This document shows, in pieces, positions 47,168 to 54,405 of a stretch of DNA of 64,000 nt. A program made the translations under genes and the position numbers. The stretch covers positions 3,135,501-3,199,500 of the forward strand of contig NZ_AP019365.1 in assembly GCF_033095865.1 (NCBI RefSeq), given 5' to 3'. Numbering within the stretch: position 1 is the first letter of the stretch; every line of letters begins with the position of its first letter. The notes beneath the pieces are model-generated. The model did not search any database and was not told where the DNA came from. It saw only the letters and a list, made by a program, of their open reading frames with translations. Source of the stretch: Pseudomonas sp. KU43P. Its GTDB lineage: Bacteria > Pseudomonadota > Gammaproteobacteria > Pseudomonadales > Pseudomonadaceae.

Positions 47168-47899
47168 TTACCAGCGCTCCATCCACGGGCGCAGGTCCAG
47201 TTCGAAAGTCCAGGCATCTCGCGGCTGCGCGTGCAGGAACCAGTAGCTGTCGGCGATGTGCGCGGGGTCGAGGATACCGTCCTGATCCTTGAGGGCGTAG
47301 CGCTCAGGGAACGTGTCGCGGATGAACGCCGTGTCGATGGCGCCGTCCACTACCACATGGGCTACATGGATGTTCCGCGGCCCCAGTTCCCGCGCCATGC
47401 TCTGGGCCAGGGCGCGCAGGCCATGCTTGGCGCCCGCGAATGCGGCGAACCCGGCCGCCCCGCGGGTACCGGCGGTGGCACCGGTGAACAGCAGCGTGCC
47501 ACGTTCGCGGGTGACCATGCGCCGGGCGACTGCCTGAGCGGTCAGGAAGCCGGCGAAGCAGGCCATTTCCCAGATCTTGAAGTATTTGCGCGGGGTTTCG
47601 TCGAGGATACTGCAGGGCACATTGGCACCAATATTGAAGACAAAGGCTTCGATCTGGCCGATATCGCGCTCGATCGTTTCGATCAGTTCGGCCACCTCCT
47701 CTTCCTTGCGCGCATCCGAGCCAAAGCCATGAGCCTGGCCGCCTGCGGCGCGAATCTCTTCCACCAGAGGTTGCAGTTTTTCCGCCTGACGGCGGGTGAC
47801 GCAGGCGATGTAACCCTCGCGGGCGAAGCGCTTGGCAATTTCGCCACCCGTGGCGTCTCCCGCCCCTATCACCAGCACCACTTTTTGTTGTTCTGCCAC
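47168..47899 (-). CDS. Atypical short-chain dehydrogenase/reductase (catalytic Tyr replaced)
   Basis: A 243-aa SDR-fold protein. The nucleotide-binding loop is VIGAGDATGGEIAKRFA, an unusual form of the TGxxxGxG motif, and the usual NNAG is FNIGAN. The catalytic Tyr-x3-Lys reads F154-A-G-A-K158, so the tyrosine is replaced by phenylalanine. The expected serine 13 residues earlier is Ala141. The start is taken as GTG 47899, which has GGGGG upstream; an ATG four codons earlier (47911) has no such site. It probably binds NAD(P) but may not perform standard SDR chemistry. Confidence 0.85.
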   Translation of the reverse strand: MAEQQKVVLVIGAGDATGGEIAKRFAREGYIACVTRRQAEKLQPLVEEIRAAGGQAHGFGSDARKEEEVAELIETIERDIGQIEAFVFNIGANVPCSILDETPRKYFKIWEMACFAGFLTAQAVARRMVTRERGTLLFTGATAGTRGAAGFAAFAGAKHGLRALAQSMARELGPRNIHVAHVVVDGAIDTAFIRDTFPERYALKDQDGILDPAHIADSYWFLHAQPRDAWTFELDLRPWMERW

Positions 47900-47921
47900 G
47901 TGCACCCCCATTGGTGAATGA

Positions 47922-47936
47922 TCGTTTAGTAAACGA
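47922..47936. promoter_or_regulatory. Probable TetR operator
   Basis: TCGTTTA-G-TAAACGA is a perfect palindrome with 7-bp arms. It lies between the SDR-isomerase pair and the divergent TetR gene, 53 bp before the TetR start codon. Palindromes of this type are typical operators of TetR regulators. Confidence 0.7.
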
Positions 47937-47988
47937 ACGCTATGTTATGATCGCCCCCAACGTCAAGCCAGCGCTCAGAGGTTTTTCC

Positions 47989-48552
47989 ATGCGCTACTCC
48001 AGCGAACACAAGCAACAGACCCGCGACAAGCTGCTGGCCAGCAGCGGTGCGCTGGCCAAGCGCGGCGGCTTCGCCAGCACCGGCGTCGCCGGGCTGATGA
48101 AAGCCATAGGCCTGACCGGCGGCGCTTTCTACAACCACTTTCCGTCCAAGGATGACCTGTTCACCGAAGTCGTCCGCCAGGAACTGAGCAACAGCCCGCT
48201 GGCGCGCCTGGCCCAGAAAGGCGCCAGCCGCGAGCGCCTCGAGCGCTGCCTGCAGCAGTACCTCAGCCTGGCCCATCTGCACAATGCCGAGGGGGGCTGC
48301 CCATTACCGCCGTTGGGCGTGGAAATCGCCCGGGCCGAACGGCCGGTGCGCGAGGAAGCCGAACATTGGCTGGTGAGCCTGCATACCACCTGGAGCGAAA
48401 CCCTGGGCGATGAAGCGGTGGCCTGGGCAATGATCAGCCAGTGCGTTGGCGCATTGGTGGTCGGGCGAATGCTGGCCAGTGAAACGGTGCAAGCCCAGGT
48501 GCTGGATGCCAGCCGTGGCTTCGTCGAAAGGGCCCTGAATGAGAGCTGCTAG
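47989..48552 (+). CDS. TetR-family transcriptional regulator
   Basis: A 187-aa TetR-type repressor. The helix-turn-helix is FASTGVAGLMKAIGLTGGAFYNHFPSKDDLF, and the C-terminal ligand domain includes GGCPLPPLGVEIAR. The ATG 47989 is preferred; in-frame codons upstream run through the operator palindrome. It is divergent from the atypical SDR and DsbA-like isomerase and probably represses both plus itself. Its 3' end overlaps the next gene by 14 nt. Confidence 0.92.
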   Translation: MRYSSEHKQQTRDKLLASSGALAKRGGFASTGVAGLMKAIGLTGGAFYNHFPSKDDLFTEVVRQELSNSPLARLAQKGASRERLERCLQQYLSLAHLHNAEGGCPLPPLGVEIARAERPVREEAEHWLVSLHTTWSETLGDEAVAWAMISQCVGALVVGRMLASETVQAQVLDASRGFVERALNESC

Positions 48553-49132
48553 CCTGCTACTGCTATTTTTGGCATCGGTGCCGGCGCTGGCCGAGCCAGT
48601 GTGCCCGCCCGGCCAGTACCAGGTATGCCTGATGGGTTGTTTCTGCGCGCCGATCGACCCTGGCCAGGCCGGCCAGGTGCTCAAGGACGTCGAGGTCATG
48701 GCCTCCGGCAGCCTGGCCTTCGCCCTGCGCCAGGCTCGCGACGAGGCGACCGCCAGTGGCAGCGAGCCGATTCCCTTGCACATCCGCGCTCAGCTCGAAC
48801 CCTGGTACGACTTCGCCGTGCTCGATGCGGCGCGCTACCGGGTGGGTGACGAACAGCAGGTCAGTGCGGCCAATGCGATGCTGCAGAACCCCGACGTGAA
48901 TGCGGTGACGCTGATCGACACGATCATCTTCCGCCATGCCAGTGATGCCGAAGACAATGTGGCGCTGTGGGCCCACGAGCTCAAGCATGTGCAGCAATAT
49001 CAGGAACTGGGGGTCGAGGAATTCGCCCGGCGCTACACGCGCGACTATCAGGACCTGGAGGGGCCGGCCTACAAGATAGAGGCCGAGGTGGGCAAAGCCT
49101 TGCGCGAACGTAGCGCAGGGCAGGCCCGCTAG
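48539..49132 (+). CDS. DUF4157-type exported protein with HELKH motif
   Basis: A 197-aa protein with a signal peptide (MRAASLLLLFLASVPALA) and a HELKH motif in ALWAHELKHVQQYQELG, of the HExxH type found in DUF4157 proteins. Four cysteines follow the signal peptide (VCPPGQYQVCLMGCFCAP), suggesting a disulfide-stabilised N-terminus. The C-terminal YKIEAEVGKAL may supply a third zinc ligand. Protease activity is not established for this family. It overlaps the TetR gene by 14 nt. Confidence 0.8.
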   Translation: MRAASLLLLFLASVPALAEPVCPPGQYQVCLMGCFCAPIDPGQAGQVLKDVEVMASGSLAFALRQARDEATASGSEPIPLHIRAQLEPWYDFAVLDAARYRVGDEQQVSAANAMLQNPDVNAVTLIDTIIFRHASDAEDNVALWAHELKHVQQYQELGVEEFARRYTRDYQDLEGPAYKIEAEVGKALRERSAGQAR

Positions 49133-49134
49133 GT

Positions 49135-49164
49135 CGCGCCGACCTCTTTCAGGAGGCCGGCGCG
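49135..49164. terminator. Bidirectional hairpin between convergent genes
   Basis: CGCGCCGACCTC (49135-49146) pairs with GAGGCCGGCGCG (49153-49164) with one A-C mismatch, and the loop is TTTCAG. There is no T-tract, so its role as a terminator is only likely. Confidence 0.5.
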
Positions 49165-49177
49165 CAAGTGCAGCGCC

Positions 49178-50170
49178 TCAGGAGGACGCGGTAGCCTCCT
49201 CGCCCGCTTCTTCGCGGCTGGCATAGCGCTGCGCCAATACCGCGCACACCATCAACTGAATCTGGTGGAACAGCATCAACGGCAGGATCATCGCCCCGAT
49301 GCCGCTGCCCACGAACAGCACCTGAGCCATGGGCACCCCCGTAGCCAGGCTCTTCTTGGAGCCGGCGAAGAGGATGGTGATGCGGTCTTCGAGGTTGAAG
49401 CCCAGCGCCTTGCCAAGCAGGCGCGTGCCGAACAGCACCACCGCCAGCAGGATGCCGCACACGGCGAACAGCCCCGCCAAGTGCTGCGGCGAGACGGTGT
49501 GCCACAGGCCGGTGACTACCGCCTCGCTGAACGCGGTATAGACCACCAGCAGGATCGAACCCTGGTCCACCATTTTCAGCCAGCGTGCATTGCGCTTGAC
49601 CCAAGCCCCGATCCAGCGGCGGGCGATCTGACCGGCCACGAACGGCACCAGCAACTGCAGGGTAATCTTCGCCACCGCATCCAGGCCCGAACCGGTGTCA
49701 CCGCTGGCACCCAGGAGCATCATCACCAGCAGCGGCGTGAGGAAAATGCCCAGCAAGCTGGAAGCGGCGGCGCTGCAGATGGCGGCCGGCACGTTGCCGC
49801 GTGCCAGCGAAGTGAAAGCGATGGCGGACTGCACGGTAGCCGGCAAGGCGCACAGGTACAACACACCCAGGTACAGCTCATTGCCTACCAGTGGCACGAA
49901 CAAGGGTTTGAAAGCCATGCCCAGCAACGGGAACATCACGAAGGTGCAGGAAAATACCAGCAGGTGCAGGCGCCAATGCCCGGCGCCGGCGATGATCGCC
50001 TCGCGCGACAGCTTGGCGCCATGCAGGAAGAACAGCAGGCCGATGGCCAAGTTGGTCAGCCAGCCAAAATAGACCGCGCCGTCGCCCGAACAAGGCAGCA
50101 CGGTGGCGATGAATACCACCCCGAGCAACGCCAGGGTGAAGTTGTCGAACAACATGCGCAAATACTTCAT
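49178..50170 (-). CDS. Bile acid:sodium symporter-family transporter
   Basis: A 330-aa membrane protein with about 9-10 spans, similar to the SBF-like YfeH/DUF4137 group. Visible features are GWLTNLAIGLLFFLHGAKLSREAI, LGVLYLCALPATVQSAIAFT and RITILFAGSKKSLATGVPMAQ. The ATG 50170 is chosen; an ATG 11 codons upstream would add a charged tail with no family match. Substrates of this subgroup are largely unknown. It is divergent from the beta-lactamase gene. Confidence 0.85.
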   Translation of the reverse strand: MKYLRMLFDNFTLALLGVVFIATVLPCSGDGAVYFGWLTNLAIGLLFFLHGAKLSREAIIAGAGHWRLHLLVFSCTFVMFPLLGMAFKPLFVPLVGNELYLGVLYLCALPATVQSAIAFTSLARGNVPAAICSAAASSLLGIFLTPLLVMMLLGASGDTGSGLDAVAKITLQLLVPFVAGQIARRWIGAWVKRNARWLKMVDQGSILLVVYTAFSEAVVTGLWHTVSPQHLAGLFAVCGILLAVVLFGTRLLGKALGFNLEDRITILFAGSKKSLATGVPMAQVLFVGSGIGAMILPLMLFHQIQLMVCAVLAQRYASREEAGEEATASS

Positions 50171-50289
50171 ATCCGTTTCCGTCTTGTCGTTGTGCAAGGG
50201 CACACGATAAGGTCTGAGGCTTTTTCCTGCTAACGCCGGAACCCCCGCCGGTGTCGCTCAACGGACACAAACCTGAAAAGGATCCTTTA

Positions 50290-51438
50290 ATGCCCCCCTC
50301 CCGCCTCACGCCCCTCCTTGCCGCCGCCAGCCTGGCTTTTGCCAGCGTCACAGCCCAGGCCAGCCCCTCACTCGAGGATCAGGTAGACGCAGTGGTCACC
50401 AAGCTCATGCAAGAGCAGGACATTGCCGGCATGGCAGTGGCGGTCTTTGCCAACGGCCAGGCGCACTACTTCAGCTATGGCGTGGCGAGCAAGGCCGGAG
50501 GCGAAGCGGTAACCGCCGACACCCTGTTCGAGATCGGCTCGCTGAGCAAGACCTACACCGCCACCCTCGCCGCCTTGGCCAGCGCCGAAGGTAAGCTCGA
50601 CCTGCAGGCCCCGGCCCGCCGCTATCAGCCTGCCCTGGCCGAAAGTTCGCTGGGAGAAGCCAGTGTGCTGGAGCTGGGGGCCTACAGCGCCGACTGCCTG
50701 CCCTTGCAGTTCCCCGACGCGGTAAAGACCGACCAGCAGGCGCTGGACTTCCTGCGCGACTGGAAGCCCCGTAGCGAACACGGCACCCAGCGCTGCTACT
50801 CCAACCCAAGCCTGGGGCTGTTCGGCGACCTGGCCGCGCGCGCGCAGGAGCGCCCGTTCGCCGAGTTGATGAGCCAGGGCCTGTTGCCGCAGATGGGCCT
50901 GCAGCATACCTACCTGCAAGTACCGGCGAAGGCCCAGAGCCTGTATGCGCAGGGATACGATGCACAGAACCGGCCGGTGCGGGTCAGCCCCGGCCCCTAT
51001 GCCGATGAAGCCTACGGCATCAAGACCAGCGCCCGTGACCTGCTGCGCTACGTGCGCCTGCAGATGCAACCGGCCGAATTGTCACCGGCGCTGCGCAAGG
51101 CGCTCGCCATCACCCAGACGGGCTATTTCCAGGTGGGCTCTATGACCCAAGGGCTGGGCTGGGAACGCTACCCCTACCCGGTTTCGCTCGAGACCCTGGT
51201 CGATGGCAACAGCCCTCGTCTGATCCGCGAGCCACAGGCTACTCGCCGCCTCGATCCCGCCCTGCCAGCCGAACCCCACGCTTGGTACAACAAGACGGGT
51301 GCGACCAATGGTTTTGGCGCCTATGCCGCGTTCATTCCGAGCGAAGGCAAGGCCATCATATTGCTCGCGAACCGCAATTATCCCAACGAAGCGCGGGTGC
51401 GAGCGGCCTATCGGATTCTATCCAGCGTCGGTCAGTGA
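50290..51438 (+). CDS. ampC: Class C beta-lactamase
   Basis: A 382-aa AmpC-type serine beta-lactamase. The signal peptide is about residues 1-24. The catalytic motif is S84-L-S-K87, the YSN motif is Y170-S-N172, and the KTG box is K335-T-G in YNKTGATNGFGAY. Length and motif spacing are normal, so it should be active in the periplasm against cephalosporins. No ampR gene is adjacent; the divergent neighbour is a symporter, so inducible control through a neighbouring AmpR is not evident. Confidence 0.94.
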   Translation: MPPSRLTPLLAAASLAFASVTAQASPSLEDQVDAVVTKLMQEQDIAGMAVAVFANGQAHYFSYGVASKAGGEAVTADTLFEIGSLSKTYTATLAALASAEGKLDLQAPARRYQPALAESSLGEASVLELGAYSADCLPLQFPDAVKTDQQALDFLRDWKPRSEHGTQRCYSNPSLGLFGDLAARAQERPFAELMSQGLLPQMGLQHTYLQVPAKAQSLYAQGYDAQNRPVRVSPGPYADEAYGIKTSARDLLRYVRLQMQPAELSPALRKALAITQTGYFQVGSMTQGLGWERYPYPVSLETLVDGNSPRLIREPQATRRLDPALPAEPHAWYNKTGATNGFGAYAAFIPSEGKAIILLANRNYPNEARVRAAYRILSSVGQ

Positions 51439-51468
51439 AAGCCCCCGAGAGCAGATTGTCAGACAAGA

Positions 51469-51494
51469 TGTAGTGAAGAAAAATATTCACTACA
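51469..51494. promoter_or_regulatory. Perfect 26-bp palindrome upstream of the structured leader
   Basis: TGTAGTGAA-N8-TTCACTACA has perfect 9-bp arms. It lies 31 bp after the ampC stop and 6 bp before the TTGACG -35-like hexamer at 51501. It looks like a transcription-factor operator, although a role as a hairpin at the 3' end of ampC mRNA cannot be excluded. Confidence 0.6.
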
Positions 51495-51500
51495 AAACGG

Positions 51501-51735
51501 TTGACGCCGTTCATCGCCCTTGTGCATGATGAAGCCGTCTCCCCGATCGGGAGCGGTGGCAAGGGTGTTCCAGACGGCCTGCGCGGTAACGCAGGCCGTC
51601 CGTGGAGAGGGAACTGTCCAAAAGGCAGCGTGAGAAAGCCCCTGTTGCGATGCTGCTGTAGCAGCCTTGGTAGTGCGCTACACGTTTGTGGCGCCAACTG
51701 TGAAAAATCACCAACGAATGGGTAATGGGGGCTTT
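51501..51735 (+). ncRNA. Putative promoter and long structured 5' leader RNA
   Basis: TTGACG (51501) and CATGAT (51525), with an 18-bp spacer, could start a transcript near 51537, leaving a leader of about 200 nt before the next gene. The leader contains an 11-bp perfect stem, GACGGCCTGCG/CGCAGGCCGTC (51573-51600, loop CGGTAA). This sits inside a GTTCC/GGAAC outer helix (51567-51571/51610-51614). A CTCCC/GGGAG hairpin comes before it (51539-51553) and a GCTGC-TGTA-GCAGC hairpin after it (about 51652-51665). I cannot match it to a named riboswitch. Confidence 0.5.
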
Positions 51736-51738
51736 ATG

Positions 51739-52068
51739 ATGAACTTGAACAACAATCCTACGATCGACCAACTGGCCCAGCTGTTCGCCATGCGCAAGGA
51801 CAGCCTCGACGACCACCTGCTGTGGGTCAGCCAAACCGGCGAAGTGCGCCTCGACCGCCTGCCGCCGAACACCGTCGAAGACGAATTCGAAGCGCACCTG
51901 CCCAGCATGCGCGCCCGCTTCAAGGTCTACCGCCGTGGCCAGGGCTACGTCGGCAAGAAGGCCGCCGCCGACACCGAGTTCGTCGGCCGCGTCCTGCAGA
52001 CCCTGCAACAAGAATGGCCCGCCGCCCGTGAGCGGCAGGCAGACAAGGTGATCGATCCGCTCAACTGA
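51739..52068 (+). CDS. Conserved hypothetical protein behind a structured leader
   Basis: A 109-aa soluble protein of unknown function with a compact, charged sequence (LAQLFAMRKDSLDDHLLWVSQTGEVRLDRLP, later RARFKVYRRGQGYVGKKAA). It has no signal peptide or membrane span. Two ATGs are adjacent in frame (51736 and 51739); I chose the second, which is 7 nt from GGGGG. It is a single-gene unit ending in a good terminator. Its unusual upstream region is the main clue that its expression is regulated. Confidence 0.75.
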   Translation: MNLNNNPTIDQLAQLFAMRKDSLDDHLLWVSQTGEVRLDRLPPNTVEDEFEAHLPSMRARFKVYRRGQGYVGKKAAADTEFVGRVLQTLQQEWPAARERQADKVIDPLN

Positions 52069-52087
52069 GTGATCGCGCCACTTACCG

Positions 52088-52114
52088 AGCCCGGCCCTTC
52101 TGGTCGGGCTTTTT
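52088..52114 (+). terminator. Rho-independent terminator
   Basis: AGCCCGGCC pairs with GGTCGGGCT (one G-T pair) around a 5-nt loop and is followed by TTTTT. It starts 20 bp after the stop codon of the 109-aa protein gene. Confidence 0.85.
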
Positions 52115-52413
52115 CATGCCCGCTGCCGTTGCCGTTCAGGCAATGCCAGGGCACCGGTCGCCAGCGCCCGCGCCCGGTCCACACCCCACACCAGCGCACG
52201 GGTCATGGTCTCCCCGGGGCGTGACGGGTAATACTCTTCCAGCACCGCCTTGCCATCCTGGCCATACAGGCCCAGGAACAATTGCGTGGCCCCCACTCGT
52301 GACAGGCGCACCTGCACATCGAGGGTCGTGCCATCGCTCAGTGCTTCATCGTGGCCGCGGCTATGCAGTTGCGCATCTGCCCACTGCCAGTAGGTTTCTT
52401 CCCTGACTCGCAT
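52114..52413 (-). CDS. Hypothetical protein
   Basis: A 99-aa protein that I do not recognise. It has a polar, probably beta-rich centre (GTTLDVQVRLSRVGATQLFLGLYGQDG) followed by EEYYPSRPGETMTRALVWGVDRARALA and a basic end. AGTGAGG precedes the ATG at 52413. There are no membrane spans or signal peptide. The gene converges on the terminator of the preceding gene. Confidence 0.65.
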   Translation of the reverse strand: MRVREETYWQWADAQLHSRGHDEALSDGTTLDVQVRLSRVGATQLFLGLYGQDGKAVLEEYYPSRPGETMTRALVWGVDRARALATGALALPERQRQRA

Positions 52414-52521
52414 GGAACCTCACTCTTTCCTTGCCTGAGATGTCGCGTTAGAAAACCACATCCGCCGTACTTCGGCGAGCGCAAACCACCGATACCATGA
52501 GCGGGGTCAAGCAACGCCAAG

Positions 52522-52547
52522 AAAAACCCCGCCAGTGGGCGGGGTTA
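52522..52547 (-). terminator. Rho-independent terminator for the 62-aa protein gene
   Basis: Read on the minus strand, AACCCCGCC and GGCGGGGTT form a 9-bp perfect stem (arms at 52546-52538 and 52533-52525) followed by a T-tract (52526-52522). It lies just downstream of the stop at 52559. Confidence 0.88.
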
Positions 52548-52558
52548 TGTGAAGGCGG

Positions 52559-52747
52559 TCACTTTTTCGGTGGAAGCCGCGGCGTGAAGCGGCCCTTCTT
52601 GGCGCGCTGCAAGTGGGCCGGCTGCAGCTGTTCCGAATCATCCAGGGTCATGTGGGCGAAGCCGAGGCGGAAAGCCGACTGGCCGCAACGGACCTGGCTG
52701 TTGATCGGAAACGCATCGTTCATGTCTTCGAAAAAGGACTCGCTCAT
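52559..52747 (-). CDS. Small conserved hypothetical protein
   Basis: A 62-aa protein with an acidic N-terminus (SESFFEDMNDAF) and a strongly basic C-terminus (RAKKGRFTPRLPPKK). GGGAGACAGG precedes ATG 52747, and a strong terminator follows 12 bp downstream, which supports expression as a single gene. I do not recognise a family. Confidence 0.65.
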   Translation of the reverse strand: MSESFFEDMNDAFPINSQVRCGQSAFRLGFAHMTLDDSEQLQPAHLQRAKKGRFTPRLPPKK

Positions 52748-52885
52748 GCCCTGTCTCCCTCAGTGGCGGCCGCGCCGGCAAGAACAAGGAATGCCTGGAA
52801 AAACGCTGCCTGTGAAAGTGAGACTAGCCGGTCATTTGCAGACTGCTTGGCCGAACAAACCGGCACCCGACCAGTGGCACATTGC

Positions 52886-53206
52886 CTACTTCAGGCGCAC
52901 CGCAGTGCCGGTGGCGAACACCACGACCATGCCGCCTTGTACCGAAGGCATGCTGATTTCGAAGTCGACACCGACCACGGCATCGGCGTGCAACTGCCGT
53001 GCCCGTGCCTTCAATTCCTCGGTGGCCTGCTCGCGAGCCTCGCGCAGCGCGCTTTCCAGGGTCTGCGAACGCCCACCGAAGAAGTCGCGAAAGCGTGTGA
53101 AGAAATCGCGCACGAAGTTGATGCCCTGCACCGATTCGGAACTGACTACGCCGAGGTATTCGGCAATCGGGCGGCCTTCGAGCTGGCTGGTGGTGGAAAT
53201 GATCAT
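52886..53206 (-). CDS. YbjQ family (DUF74, heavy-metal-binding-like) protein
   Basis: A 106-aa YbjQ/DUF74 protein; the family forms pentameric rings and is of unknown function despite the heavy-metal-binding label. Signature segments are TTSQLEGRPIAEYLGVVSSE near the N-terminus and GVDFEISMPSVQGGMVVVFATGTAV at the C-terminus. GGAG precedes the ATG 53206. It is a single gene 79 bp from the convergent-side EamA gene. Confidence 0.9.
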   Translation of the reverse strand: MIISTTSQLEGRPIAEYLGVVSSESVQGINFVRDFFTRFRDFFGGRSQTLESALREAREQATEELKARARQLHADAVVGVDFEISMPSVQGGMVVVFATGTAVRLK

Positions 53207-53284
53207 GGGGAGCTCCGTTAGCCTGGCAAAAGACGCCAGTCTAACAAAGCCCTGCTCGCCTGGCGGTCGCCAGCAAAACGCCAG

Positions 53285-54172
53285 TCACTGCGCGCTGGCA
53301 GCCCGCAACCGTTGCCCCAGCTTTGGCCCGAACACATTGACCAGCAAGCCGAGCATCACCAGCAGCGCCCCCCAACCCTGCACTGCAGTCAGACGCTCGC
53401 CCAGCAACCAGGCCGAAGAACTCAGGCCAATCACCGGCACCAACAACGAGAATGGCGCGACCTTGCCCGCGGGATGACGCGACAGCAGTGTGCTCCATAG
53501 GCTGTAGCCCAGCATGGTGGCGACGAACGCCAGGTAACCCAAAGCCAGCACCGAACTCCAGCCGATGTTGAGCAACGCATGGCTGATACGCTCCGGGCCT
53601 TCCAGCCACCAGGACAAGGCCAGGAACGGCAACGGTGGCACCAGCCCGCCCCAGATCACCAGCGCCACCAAGTCCACCGAACCGAAGCGGCGGGTGATGA
53701 TATTGCCCATGCCCCACATGGCCCCTGCGCACAGGGTCAGCAGCAACGCGACCATCGGCACATGGCCGCTGTCTTCGCTGCCGATCAGCGCCAGGCCGCT
53801 GGCGGCCACCAACAGGCCCAGCAAGCTTGCCAGACGCAGGCGCTCGCCAAGAAACAGCGCAGCGAAGCCTAGTGTGAAGAACGCCTGCGACTGCAGCACC
53901 AGCGAAGCCAGGCCCGGCGGCATGCCGCTGTACATCGCCTGGAACAGGAACGCGAACTGGCCCAGCGAAATGGTCGCGCCATAGGCGATCAGCCAGCGCC
54001 ACGGCAGCTTCGGCCGCTTGACCAGCAGAATCGCCGGGAAGGCAACCAGCAGAAAGCGCAATGCCCCGAGCAGCATTGGTGGCAGGCCATCAAGGCCGAC
54101 CTTGATGACCACGAAATTGATACCCCAGGCAACGATGACCACCAGGGCGATCAGCAAGTCCTTCAGTGGCAT
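53285..54172 (-). CDS. EamA/DMT-superfamily exporter
   Basis: A 295-aa drug/metabolite transporter with two EamA repeats and about ten predicted spans. The first repeat begins DLLIALVVIVAWGINFVVIKVGLDGLPP, and the second contains SLLVPVIGLSSSAWLLGERLTAVQGWGALLVMLG. GAAGGAAG lies upstream of ATG 54172. The family often exports amino acids or purine-related metabolites; the substrate here is unknown. It is divergent from an NCS1 permease. Confidence 0.9.
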   Translation of the reverse strand: MPLKDLLIALVVIVAWGINFVVIKVGLDGLPPMLLGALRFLLVAFPAILLVKRPKLPWRWLIAYGATISLGQFAFLFQAMYSGMPPGLASLVLQSQAFFTLGFAALFLGERLRLASLLGLLVAASGLALIGSEDSGHVPMVALLLTLCAGAMWGMGNIITRRFGSVDLVALVIWGGLVPPLPFLALSWWLEGPERISHALLNIGWSSVLALGYLAFVATMLGYSLWSTLLSRHPAGKVAPFSLLVPVIGLSSSAWLLGERLTAVQGWGALLVMLGLLVNVFGPKLGQRLRAASAQ

Positions 54173-54263
54173 TGCGGCTTCCTTCTACAAGCGTTCTAGA
54201 CATATTTCGTTACAGCATACGGCCATCCTGCAACCATGGACCGGCACAGTTACCGTCGAGCCT

Positions 54264-54288
54264 GGCGTAACAGTGCGGCTGTTATGCC
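54264..54288. promoter_or_regulatory. Inverted repeat between EamA and NCS1 permease genes
   Basis: GGCGTAACAG-TGCGG-CTGTTATGCC has 10-bp arms with one mismatch. It lies 91 bp upstream of the EamA start codon and 117 bp upstream of the permease start codon. It could be an operator or a transcript hairpin. Confidence 0.4.
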
Positions 54289-54405
54289 GTGCAAGCTTCA
54301 CTTGACCCTACTTGTATAGACATGCTCATATCAGAGCCAGGCCGCGCATGCGACGTGCCGCCCGTGGCCCCTCCCCGACACAAAAACAATGAAGTGGAGC
54401 CCCAA

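Noticed and set aside
51469-51494. HexR site (TTGT-N7/8-ACAA type) for the palindrome near 51.48 kb
   Set aside because: The outer TGTAGT and ACTACA are 14 bp apart, which does not match HexR spacing, so the palindrome is reported without naming a regulator.
54309-54336. GntR-like sequence TTGTATAGACATG upstream of the NCS1 permease
   Set aside because: It is not symmetrical, and I could find no repeated copy or GntR gene nearby to support it.
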